In this document: positions 31,569-37,835 of the stretch, in pieces
How the letters are laid out: each line of letters starts with the position of its first letter
How positions within the stretch are numbered: position 1 is the first letter of the stretch
NCBI GenBank assembly: GCA_947629515.1
Contig: CANRDY010000012.1
Span: 1-37,835, forward strand
Source: an uncultured Clostridia bacterium
Lineage (GTDB): Bacteria; Bacillota; Clostridia; Christensenellales; Borkfalkiaceae
DNA: 37,835 bases
Reading direction: 5' to 3'
Position numbers and translations under genes: made by a program
The notes under the pieces: model-generated
Told to the model about the DNA's origin: nothing
Databases searched by the model: none
The model's input: the letters and a program-made list of their open reading frames with translations, nothing else

Positions 31569-32063
31569 CTATACCATGCCGAACACCGTATAAATTATCA
31601 GCCCCACCACAAACAGCAGAATCACCACCCGCGAAATTATATACGGCAGCACCATTTTTTTGACCTCCGCACGCTTGTACTTCGGCTTCGACATCAGCGC
31701 GCATACGACGTACCCCACCACCCCAAGCACGCCGCCGATCGCCAAATACGCGTTCCGCAAAAAATAGTACAGCAGCGTGAACAGCGTCGCCAGCGCCACA
31801 AACGCCACCGCCGCCGCATAGTAACGACGAGACCGCCTTTCGTCTATCAGCCGCTTGTTGCACACGTCTTGGTCGGATATCAGCTCGTCTATGCTTACGC
31901 CGAACAGCTCGGATATGGCTTTGAGGCTGTCTATCGCGGGGAAGCCCTTGTCAAGCTCCCACTTCGATACCGCCGTGCGCGTGACGTACAACCGCTCGGC
32001 AAGCTCCTCTTGCGTAAGCGCGTTGTCCTTCCTGAGTTTTTTCAGCTTTTCTCCGAATGTCAT
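31569..32063 (-). CDS. XRE-family regulator with membrane anchor
   Basis: 164 residues. Residues 5-60 are a Cro/C1-type helix-turn-helix (KLKKLRKDNALTQEELAERL, YVTRTAVSKWELDKG, SLKAISELFGVSIDELIS). Residues ~80-160 hold three or four hydrophobic segments with basic linkers, so it is a DNA-binding domain tied to the membrane, a layout common in Clostridia for regulators that respond to envelope conditions or a cognate membrane protein. Target unknown. Shine-Dalgarno AGGAG lies about 13 bases from the ATG at 32063, a longer spacing than usual. It has its own promoter (32119-32147) and appears monocistronic. It lies just outside the restriction-modification island. Confidence 0.85.
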   Translation of the reverse strand: MTFGEKLKKLRKDNALTQEELAERLYVTRTAVSKWELDKGFPAIDSLKAISELFGVSIDELISDQDVCNKRLIDERRSRRYYAAAVAFVALATLFTLLYYFLRNAYLAIGGVLGVVGYVVCALMSKPKYKRAEVKKMVLPYIISRVVILLFVVGLIIYTVFGMV

Positions 32064-32118
32064 TTGCTTTGTAAAGCTCCTTTTTCTGTCGATTTTTTGT
32101 TGGGGTTTTTACAATTAA

Positions 32119-32147
32119 ATTATAACACGCAGAACCGAAAAAGTCAC
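32119..32147 (-). promoter_or_regulatory. Promoter for the XRE regulator
   Basis: GTGACT (32142-32147), 17-nt spacer, TATAAT (32119-32124). Four of six -35 bases match. Confidence 0.6.
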
Positions 32148-32430
32148 GACACTATCCGTCGCACTCCCCTATTCCACCCCATTTCACATTATTTTCTGTA
32201 TGTCTATCCGCTTTGTGCCCCTCCTTTATATCCCCCCTGCTCTTTTTTTTGTCGCAAATAACGTTTAAGTAATACGGCAAAATTACCCTTTGTTCCTATC
32301 CTGTCCCCCTTTCTCGCCGCCCTCACAAATGTGAATTTGGAAATTTGTGAATTTGTGAAAGTGCGCATACGCGCAAAGCGTCGCGGGCAAGCCCGCTCGC
32401 GCGAACCTGTGGGTTCGTTCCGACATACGA
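32148..32430. other. Spacer between XRE gene and restriction-modification island
   Basis: No gene. A pyrimidine-rich stretch, ATTTGTGAATTTGTGA short repeats (about 32337-32359), and small hairpins GCGGGCAAGCCCGC and GAACCTGTGGGTTC (about 32386-32418). Confidence 0.5.
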
Positions 32431-32470
32431 ATAAATGGCGGCACAGCGTTTTTGCTGTGCCGCCATTTAT
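32431..32470 (-). terminator. 17-bp perfect hairpin at the end of the restriction-modification operon
   Basis: ATAAATGGCGGCACAGC / GCTGTGCCGCCATTTAT (32431-32447, 32454-32470) with a six-base loop, 30 bp past the GHKL-nuclease stop. There is no true U-run, so it may be a terminator or a boundary palindrome. It abuts the direct repeat at 32466. Confidence 0.55.
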
Positions 32471-32481
32471 GGTGAGCCGCG
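32466..32481. repeat. Left copy of imperfect direct repeat flanking the island
   Basis: TTTATGGTGAGCCGCG matches 37755-37770 (TTTATGGTGACCCGTG) in 14 of 16 bases, ten of them contiguous. The right copy covers the 3' end of tRNA-Glu including the encoded CCA. Possible attachment-site remnant. Confidence 0.4.
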
Positions 32482-32499
32482 AAGTGTCTAATCCGATTT

Positions 32500-34527
32500 T
32501 CAATTTGAAATTGTAATTTTTTTAGTTAGTTCATCTGCTGTTTCACGTGACTTTTCCAATGCGGAAAGTTCAGAAGTCAATTGATCCCTATTAAACTTTA
32601 GCTTATCTAACATGAAACCATGTCGCAAGTCAAAGCTTTTGAAAACATCATCCCAAGTCAGAGCGTAAATCTCAAAATTCTCTAAGCATCGGACAAGTCC
32701 AATCTTGCCTTTGCTTTCATGCTCTTTATAGTATGCTTTTACATCTTCATCAACTTCATTACATACCGCAATGAACTTCCATCTTCTTTGAATACTATTA
32801 AACTGTGGTTGCCTGCGAATGAATCGCATATAGTCCTCAATTTGGCGCAAAACTTTAACAGACAACGGCACTTTCGGTGCCTTAAGCTCAACGATTATGT
32901 TCTCTTCTAAAGCATTTTCAAATGAGTCTTCACCTCTGCTCGCTCCGCAAAGAAAAATATCCATTCTCCGATTTTGCTCTTCGTCGGGAGCTAATGACTC
33001 TTGGGGTTTATGTGCCCCATATAAAATATTCAAATACCCCTCTAAGGCTTTTTGCATAGGTACATCTGCACTTGCTAAAGCGTAGCGTTCTCCGAAAATC
33101 CAATAGTGTTGCTCTACTATGGTTTGGATATGATTTCTTTCAGTAGTGAAAACCGATAGATCATATACTAAATGCTTAAGTACCTCAATTACCTCATATC
33201 TGCTTTCTACAAAATGTATAGTGTCAATGATATGTTCTAATTTTGACTTTTGTAGTAAACCTGCCAAGCGTCTTCTTTGATCTGCGGACAAATTTACTAT
33301 TTGTTCTATGACCACTAAAATATTTTCCCGTTCTTCTGAACTGAGCAATAGATTTAGAAATGCCAATAGGGATTTTTCCTGCACCTCTTTCAATTTGTAA
33401 AAGATTCGTGGCTCAGTACAATAAATCTCCTTTGTTACACGCACCAAATCTGCTTTTCTCAATTTGCCATAAGCATCATCAGAGAAACGAGGAAAGGTCT
33501 TGCGCTCCTTAATCATCTTGTCGATCTCTTCATCGGCTTTTCCTGCCATATAAAGAGCGAGTTGGCTGCTTATCAAATCTTGTGTAAATTTTTTTAATTT
33601 CTTTAGTACCGAAAAATACTCCTCGCCCTGTCCGAACTGCACTTGAACGGGATCATCAGAAAGCGAATCGGCATCAAAGGTTTCTGTAAAAAATGCGGAT
33701 TTGATGAAGATGCTATGATTAAAATCAACAGTATTGCGATTAAAGGTAGTGGTATCAAGTCCGCGTAAAATATCGTTTGCGTTGAGATAATAACAACAAA
33801 ACTTTTCCGAGATCTTTTTTCTCCAAACGATGAGATTTATTTGAAAGGAATAACTTTCAATTGCATATACTTCGGTTTTACTTAACTCATTATTAATCAA
33901 CTTTGAGTAATCAATTTCTGCACCATTAAGAATTAATTTTAAGTGCTTTTCTTTGTGAAGATACAGAAACCATGCAAATTCAGTCAAAAAATACTCTTCC
34001 AGATTTTCATGACTTAAATCGCATGGATGAAGATTACTAATATTACTAAGGGTGACAACCGTTCCCGTACTTGTTGCAGTAGTATCCTCCTCAGGTTCTG
34101 TGTATGCTAAATTTTGCTTATCAAGGTCATGCAAAACAATTCTATATTGACGGATAATATTTTCGCATTTATATCTTGTTATCCATTCTGCTTGAGTGGC
34201 AAATAAACAAAATGAAAATCGCCCTTTCCCTTTATTGGCTTTTGTTTTGGGCTTAAGAGAAAAACTATTTTTCTTAGAGACCAAAAAAGCTCCAAAAGTA
34301 TCTTCTAACTCGTCGAAATTTATTCCATCTCCATTATCGCTAATCGTGATAGATTCAATCCCTTCTTGTGTGGCATTGGGGATAAACGAAACCTTGACCT
34401 CGGTAGCATTTGCCTCAAAACTATTCCAAATATATTCGCAAATAGCCTCTTTATAGTCTTTAGTCAAACCTGAAGTTTCAACGCTCTGATTCTTCACGCT
34501 TAACTCCATAGTTTTCATGTCTGCCAT
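32500..34527 (-). CDS. GHKL ATPase fused to Shedu-like (DUF4263) nuclease
   Basis: 675 residues. Residues ~15-110 hold GHKL (Hsp90/MutL/MORC-type) ATP-binding motifs: EYIWNSFEANA with the Mg-binding Asn (31-41), SDNGDGI (63-69) and NKGKGRFS (98-105). A transducer-like middle follows (to ~460). Residues ~465-590 look like a PD-(D/E)XK nuclease of the Shedu/DUF4263 kind: QTIVEQHYWIFGERYAL (468-484), Asp523 in RRMDIFL, and IIVELKAP with Glu547 and Lys549, then Gln561. The last ~80 residues include an Asp/Arg-rich coiled segment. MutL/MORC-like ATPases beside restriction systems are described by comparative genomics; an ATP-gated nuclease working with the MjaI-like enzyme is inference. It starts 47 bp after the endonuclease gene in an AT-rich operon of unusual base use. 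Confidence 0.82.
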   Translation of the reverse strand: MADMKTMELSVKNQSVETSGLTKDYKEAICEYIWNSFEANATEVKVSFIPNATQEGIESITISDNGDGINFDELEDTFGAFLVSKKNSFSLKPKTKANKGKGRFSFCLFATQAEWITRYKCENIIRQYRIVLHDLDKQNLAYTEPEEDTTATSTGTVVTLSNISNLHPCDLSHENLEEYFLTEFAWFLYLHKEKHLKLILNGAEIDYSKLINNELSKTEVYAIESYSFQINLIVWRKKISEKFCCYYLNANDILRGLDTTTFNRNTVDFNHSIFIKSAFFTETFDADSLSDDPVQVQFGQGEEYFSVLKKLKKFTQDLISSQLALYMAGKADEEIDKMIKERKTFPRFSDDAYGKLRKADLVRVTKEIYCTEPRIFYKLKEVQEKSLLAFLNLLLSSEERENILVVIEQIVNLSADQRRRLAGLLQKSKLEHIIDTIHFVESRYEVIEVLKHLVYDLSVFTTERNHIQTIVEQHYWIFGERYALASADVPMQKALEGYLNILYGAHKPQESLAPDEEQNRRMDIFLCGASRGEDSFENALEENIIVELKAPKVPLSVKVLRQIEDYMRFIRRQPQFNSIQRRWKFIAVCNEVDEDVKAYYKEHESKGKIGLVRCLENFEIYALTWDDVFKSFDLRHGFMLDKLKFNRDQLTSELSALEKSRETADELTKKITISN

Positions 34528-34574
34528 ATTATGTCACCTCGAATTAAATGCAAATAAAGATTTTTCACGACTGT

Positions 34575-35207
34575 CTAATTACTTAAACGATCAATTTCTT
34601 CTTTAATTTCGTCAATCACTTCGGTATTTACGATGATTTTCTTGTCGCCCGACTTACAGGAGAACAGATAAAATACTTTTCCGCCATATTGTTGCGTAAA
34701 CTTTATATGGGTGGAATGTTGAATCCCGCGCTCTTTGTAAATTTCGGGAATACTCGATGCTTGCGATAAGGGTTTAATTTGCAGACCAATGAATTTCTCG
34801 TTGATTTCAATATAGAAATCAACATTGAACAATCGGTCCCATTCATCGGGCGCAGGCTTTATGGGAACTTGCAAGATTTCTTGCAATTGCTCATAAATCG
34901 TTTTGATTTCACGTACATAGCCGTCATATGTACGGTCAATAACCAACTCTTTAATGAAGTTAATGCAATCTTCTTCCGTTACCTCTTCTATTTCGGCAAC
35001 CAAGACCTCCGTGATTTTTACATACAACTTTTTCCCTAATTCAACAATATGTTCTTCAGAACGAACATTCTCAAAGTAATACGTTTGCCATTCCTCAAGC
35101 GATTTCGGCGCACATTTTCTAATCGCTTCGGACGTTGCACCTACGTTTCGCTTAAAGTTAAGTTGAAACCTGTTTGTCGCGCTGTTTAAGATCCATTCCT
35201 TAGCCAT
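34575..35207 (-). CDS. MjaI-like type II restriction endonuclease
   Basis: 210 residues from the ATG at 35207 (GAGG nine bases upstream); the ORF also has an ATG at 35213, too near that site. AKEWILNSATNRFQLNFKRN, PKSLEEWQTYYFENV and ELGKKLYVKITEV resemble the MjaI family (RE_MjaI), whose prototype cuts CTAG. NVDFYIEINEKFIGLQIKP fits a PD-(D/E)XK core with Asp, then Gln-x-Lys in place of Glu-x-Lys. The gene overlaps the methyltransferase by a few codons, as expected for a coupled pair. CTAG specificity is an inference from family resemblance; I am fairly sure it is a type II endonuclease. Confidence 0.8.
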   Translation of the reverse strand: MAKEWILNSATNRFQLNFKRNVGATSEAIRKCAPKSLEEWQTYYFENVRSEEHIVELGKKLYVKITEVLVAEIEEVTEEDCINFIKELVIDRTYDGYVREIKTIYEQLQEILQVPIKPAPDEWDRLFNVDFYIEINEKFIGLQIKPLSQASSIPEIYKERGIQHSTHIKFTQQYGGKVFYLFSCKSGDKKIIVNTEVIDEIKEEIDRLSN

Positions 35208-36471
35208 TTGCATATACCTCTATAAATTTCTTCTTATATTTGTACTCGATTGACGTATCAACTTCTACATACCTTGTGCGTATCAAATGAGCGTTCACAA
35301 AAGTGCGGTTATCAAGATACAAATAGCAAAGCAAGTTTCCGTCCCCATCGTACTTGGTAGAATCAAATTTCAAATAGACCTTTTTCTTTCTGAATTTGTC
35401 TTGCAAAAATTCTATCGCTTTTGCAGACTCAAAAGGATTAGTCTTTACACCGAGTAATTTGACTTTAAGTCCTGATGAAAGCAAAATATCTTCGGGGGAT
35501 AAGACCTCTTTCACCCCAAACAATTCTTCTTTTTGTGTACGCTTTGCATCTATCCTTGAACCGAATTGAAGCGACTTAACGTCGATTTTCTTATCCATTT
35601 TATGCGGGTCGTGAAAGATGTAGGGTAACTCCTCGAATGAAAAAAAAGGAGTGACTTCATCTCTGACTGTCGAAACCTCATTTTGTCGTGTAAACAAATC
35701 GCCGCTTAGTTTATCTTGAATGACAGGGATGAACGCTTCGTTGATTTCATAAGCGATAGAATTTCTACCCAAATGCAGTGCGGCTAAAGATGTCGTTCCG
35801 CTCCCTGCAAATGGATCGAGGACAGTCTCTCCATAAAACGAAAACATCTTAATGAGCCGCTTCGGTAGTTCTTCAGGGAACATTGCGATATGCTCCAACT
35901 GCTTTACACCGTTGAAATTCCAATGTGAGGAGAAGTATTGTGTCCATTCCTCATTTGTCAGAATGGATTTTTGTTTTTGTTCAACTGTAACTTTCGGCGG
36001 CGTTCCGAGTTTCTTAAAAATAAGAATAAACTCGTAGTCCATTTTCAAAATGCCATTCCGAGGATAGGGAAAACTTCCCATGACGGCTCCGCCGCCGGTA
36101 GTGTTCATGGTGGTAGTTTTTTGCCAAATAATTGCGCCCATGTAGTCCATTCCTAAGGCTTCGCAACATCTGATGATTTCCGTTCTTATGGGGATCACCT
36201 TATATCTTCCATAATAAACCGAGCGCGCGAACTGATCACCGATATTGATACATAAGCGGCAACCATCGGAAAGTACGCGGTAGCATTCTCGCCACACCAA
36301 ATTGAGGTTGTTTATGTACTCCTCATAGCTGTCGTTAAAGCCGATTTGATTTGCCGTCCCATAATCTTTTAATTGCCAATAGGGCGGCGAAGTGATAATC
36401 AACTGTACCGATTTATCTTTAATTTGTTTCAGAGAGCGGCTATCGCCCAAAACGATTTTATGATGTGTCAT
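35200..36471 (-). CDS. N4-cytosine-type DNA methyltransferase with SNase-like tail
   Basis: 423 residues. Catalytic motif TSPPYW (27-32) comes before the SAM-binding motif DPFAGSGTT (219-227), the beta-class order; SPPYW is typical of N4-cytosine methyltransferases. Further family features are SYEEYINNLNLVWRECYRVL, GAIIWQKTT and FPEELPKRLIKMFS. Residues ~320-423 resemble a staphylococcal-nuclease (SNase) fold: VKLLGVKTNPFESAKAIEFL, KKKVYLKFDSTKYD, NLLCYLYLDNRTFVNAHLI. The SNase catalytic Arg/Asp/Glu are not in place (VKTNP instead of VDTPE), so it is probably inactive and binds DNA or protein. First gene of the restriction-modification operon, under a consensus promoter. Confidence 0.9.
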   Translation of the reverse strand: MTHHKIVLGDSRSLKQIKDKSVQLIITSPPYWQLKDYGTANQIGFNDSYEEYINNLNLVWRECYRVLSDGCRLCINIGDQFARSVYYGRYKVIPIRTEIIRCCEALGMDYMGAIIWQKTTTMNTTGGGAVMGSFPYPRNGILKMDYEFILIFKKLGTPPKVTVEQKQKSILTNEEWTQYFSSHWNFNGVKQLEHIAMFPEELPKRLIKMFSFYGETVLDPFAGSGTTSLAALHLGRNSIAYEINEAFIPVIQDKLSGDLFTRQNEVSTVRDEVTPFFSFEELPYIFHDPHKMDKKIDVKSLQFGSRIDAKRTQKEELFGVKEVLSPEDILLSSGLKVKLLGVKTNPFESAKAIEFLQDKFRKKKVYLKFDSTKYDGDGNLLCYLYLDNRTFVNAHLIRTRYVEVDTSIEYKYKKKFIEVYANG

Positions 36472-36487
36472 ACTCGTTTCCCAAATT

Positions 36488-36526
36488 CTATAATCTTATT
36501 ATAGCATATATCGTCGTTTTTTTCAA
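36488..36526 (-). promoter_or_regulatory. Promoter and palindromic operator of the restriction-modification operon
   Basis: TTGAAA (36521-36526), 17-nt spacer, TATAAT (36498-36503). A perfect inverted repeat CTATAAT-AAG-ATTATAG (36488-36504) covers the -10 box. No controller-protein gene is visible in the operon, so the palindrome might be bound by the methyltransferase, its SNase-like tail, or nothing. Confidence 0.75.
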
Positions 36527-36531
36527 GTCGA

Positions 36532-36784
36532 ATCATGCAAAAAATCAAAATGGCACTTTGGCGTGCGCTTGACTAAAACGAGCGCGCCGCTACGCGGCGC
36601 GGTCAAGCACACGCCAAACCTACAAAACCGAAGAAAGAAATCAATCAAAGCCGCGCAAAGCGGCGCGGGTGTTCCAACGCCCGCGTAAATTTTGGGTCTA
36701 ACTCCGAACTTGTAACCACAATAAAGGACACCCGTCTTTTGGGTGTCCCTTATTGTAATGGAGCATTGATCACTTAAGACGAAT
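36532..36784. other. Intergenic hairpins between restriction-modification operon and small anchored protein
   Basis: No gene. It holds an imperfect inverted repeat TTTGGCGTGCGCTTGAC / GTCAAGCACACGCCAAA (about 36554-36629) with a GCGCGCCG..CGGCGCG loop stem, and a GCGGGTGTT..AACGCCCGC palindrome (about 36667-36687) of the common core. A minus-strand terminator for the next gene lies at 36725-36752 (GGGACACCC-AAAAGAC-GGGTGTCC, then TTTATT). Confidence 0.65.
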
Positions 36785-37258
36785 TTATGAGAAATAAGAT
36801 ACTGTTCCTCCGGTTACAACAAGGGAAGCATATTGTGTGTTCAACGCAACCGACAAGCTTATATCTATTAAAGAAACTGAAAAGCTGACTTGCACCCCCT
36901 CTTTGACATTTCCCAAACTTTTAACAATAGAATCAAGCAAATTCTTATTTTTATCTAAATAATTAAGCGTAATTTCCAAGCCGTCAATATCAACATGGGG
37001 AGTAATTGTACATTTTTCGCCAAAACTTAACAGATCCAAGTCCAAATTATATGTAATATCATTTATGTTTGCAGAACGACGAAAAAGCTGCGCATCTCCG
37101 CTGTGATTCCCTTGTGTCGTGCCGCTCCCATCAATTTGTTGTCTTGAATTTTGATAATCCACAAATTTGACAATCCCAAAAACGCAAGCAAAAATTATTA
37201 AAAATACAATTAAAAATATTAGGAATGGATGCCTCTTCTTTGGTTGATTGTCCGACAT
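36785..37258 (-). CDS. Small membrane-anchored extracytoplasmic protein, unknown
   Basis: 157 residues from the ATG at 37258 (GGGGGAG upstream; an in-frame ATG at 37273 is weaker). Residues ~10-35 are one hydrophobic segment after a basic stretch (KKRHPFLIFLIVFLIIFACV), so an N-in membrane anchor. The remaining ~120 residues are a Ser/Asn-rich linker and beta-rich sequence (ITYNLDLDLLSFGEKCTITP, IDGLEITLNYLDKNKN, VQVSFSVSLIDISLSVALNT) resembling a small beta-sandwich. I do not recognise the family. It has its own promoter and an unusual hairpin leader. AT-rich like the restriction-modification genes and probably part of the same island. Confidence 0.75.
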   Translation of the reverse strand: MSDNQPKKRHPFLIFLIVFLIIFACVFGIVKFVDYQNSRQQIDGSGTTQGNHSGDAQLFRRSANINDITYNLDLDLLSFGEKCTITPHVDIDGLEITLNYLDKNKNLLDSIVKSLGNVKEGVQVSFSVSLIDISLSVALNTQYASLVVTGGTVSYFS

Positions 37259-37327
37259 ATTTCTCCCCCCCAAAAATTAAAGATATACCTCATGAAGAGA
37301 CGCACGAAAAAATGCACCTATCAATGT

Positions 37328-37410
37328 TGCGACACATTTTCCTATTTCAAGGCGAGGGAATAAACTTTTACCGAGAGTCCCCCTAAAATAGGCTATTAAA
37401 ATGTGTCGCA
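37328..37410 (-). other. Long hairpin leader of the small anchored protein
   Basis: TGCGACACATTTT (37328-37340) pairs with AAAATGTGTCGCA (37398-37410), extended by CCTATTT / AAATAGG (37341-37347, 37386-37392) with a five-base bulge. With the promoter at 37416-37444 the RNA would start at the base of this stem, so it folds as soon as it is made. The start codon lies 70 bp beyond. cis-regulatory leader, stabilising stem or remnant of a palindromic mobile element. Confidence 0.7.
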
Positions 37411-37415
37411 TAATT

Positions 37416-37444
37416 ATTATAGCACTTTTTCAACATCAAATCAA
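37416..37444 (-). promoter_or_regulatory. Promoter of the small anchored protein
   Basis: TTGATT (37439-37444), 17-nt spacer, TATAAT (37416-37421). Confidence 0.75.
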
Positions 37445-37712
37445 GATGTAGCGACTATCTTTCTAAATAACCTAATGATAATTCGACGAGTATATCACTA
37501 ACACAAGCGCACCAACGTTTGCTGGCACCCCGACGACATATTCCCGCCGCCGCACGCCGACGTGCACGTTCTGCACGTTTCCGAAGAAATCTGCGCGGTC
37601 GCGGCATAAAATTCCCCTCGCTGCACGCAAGGGGTAATTCAGAGGCATTTTTAAGTGTTTTTATAATTTATTTTTGGGGAAATATTGGGGCAAACGAAAA
37701 ATCAACCTTAAA
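37445..37712. other. Spacer before tRNA-Glu
   Basis: No gene. A CCCCT..AGGGG hairpin (37613-37634, minus strand AATTACCCCTTGC / GCGAGGGGAATT with U-rich end) and an AT-rich end. GC-rich between 37520 and 37610, unlike the island to its left. Confidence 0.5.
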
Positions 37713-37757
37713 AATAAGGCAAAAACGCGAGAAAATCGACCGATTTTCCGCGTTTTT
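37713..37757 (-). terminator. Terminator after tRNA-Glu
   Basis: Minus strand AAAAACGCGGAAAATCG / CGATTTTCTCGCGTTTTT with a small loop, starting two bases past the CCA end. Confidence 0.8.
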
Positions 37758-37758
37758 A

Positions 37759-37833
37759 TGGTGACCCGTGCGGGAATCGAACCCACGATACCACCGTGAA
37801 AGGGTGATGTCTTAACCTCTTGACCAACGGGCC
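37759..37833 (-). tRNA. tRNA-Glu (UUC)
   Basis: Complete cloverleaf on the minus strand, 75 nt with encoded CCA. Acceptor stem GGCCCGT / ACGGGTC (one G-U), D-arm with GGTCAAGAGGTTAAGAC, anticodon stem TCACC / GGTGG around loop CTTTCAC (anticodon UUC), T-arm CGTGGGTTCGATTCCCGCG-like with GTTCGAT. Its 3' end faces the restriction-modification island and forms the right copy of the flanking direct repeat. Confidence 0.95.
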
Positions 37834-37835
37834 GT

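Noticed and set aside
31569-32063. XRE protein as a phage repressor or R-M controller protein
   Set aside because: It has several membrane segments, its own promoter and lies outside the direct repeats; C-proteins are short and soluble.

Overview
The window is a bacterial chromosome segment, and the gene content points to a Gram-positive endospore former of the class Clostridia (phylum Bacillota). It carries spoIIGA-sigE-sigG, spoVT, a SpoVB-type flippase and a YlmC/YmxH-type protein. Many promoters match TTGACA-N17-TATAAT and Shine-Dalgarno sites are strong. The GC-rich intergenic repeats and a BspA-type surface lipoprotein fit an uncultured gut Clostridium; the family assignment is a guess. 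Almost all genes lie on the minus strand. Only two convincing protein genes lie on the plus strand: a DUF6933-like gene at 22356 and the surface lipoprotein at 25982.

Region 1 (1-9943) is cell-surface glycan supply. It holds a partial ylmC-like gene, cvpA, a Wzx-type flippase, the complete dTDP-L-rhamnose set (rfbD, rfbC, rfbB, rfbA) and a complete GDP-D-glycero-D-manno-heptose set (gmhA, an hddC-gmhB fusion, hddA). No glycosyltransferase is present, so the window makes activated sugars and probably exports the finished glycan. A 39-bp tandem repeat sits between rfbC and rfbD.

Region 2 (10424-17724) is sporulation and housekeeping: sigG, sigE, spoIIGA, then dusB, a MazG-type gene, a spoVB-like gene and spoVT. 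A sigma-G-like promoter precedes spoVT, and Spo0A-box-like heptamers precede spoIIGA.

Region 3 (17990-29479) is accessory. It has a 1317-residue metallophosphoesterase-NACHT-WD40 protein (a STAND-type conflict/immunity candidate), the DUF6933-like gene with a hairpin leader, a DUF975 membrane protein, tilS, and a 1165-residue Cys-rich, BspA-LRR lipoprotein.

Region 4 (29480-31568) has no convincing protein gene. It is a mosaic of dispersed palindromic repeats surrounding the most unusual feature of the window: five small RNA genes in tandem on the minus strand (30263-30905). Each has an exact TTGACA -35 box, a 17-nt spacer, a TATAAT-like -10 box and a terminator, and the next promoter begins about ten bases after each U-run. 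Three of the RNAs are closed by pairing of their own 5' and 3' ends and share an internal hairpin.

Region 5 (31569-37833) has an XRE-family membrane regulator, then an AT-rich restriction-modification island: an N4-cytosine-type methyltransferase with a degenerate SNase-like tail, an MjaI-like endonuclease, and a GHKL ATPase fused to a Shedu-like (DUF4263) nuclease. A small anchored protein with a structured leader follows, then tRNA-Glu(UUC). A 16-bp imperfect direct repeat at the tRNA 3' end and at 32466 brackets this island.
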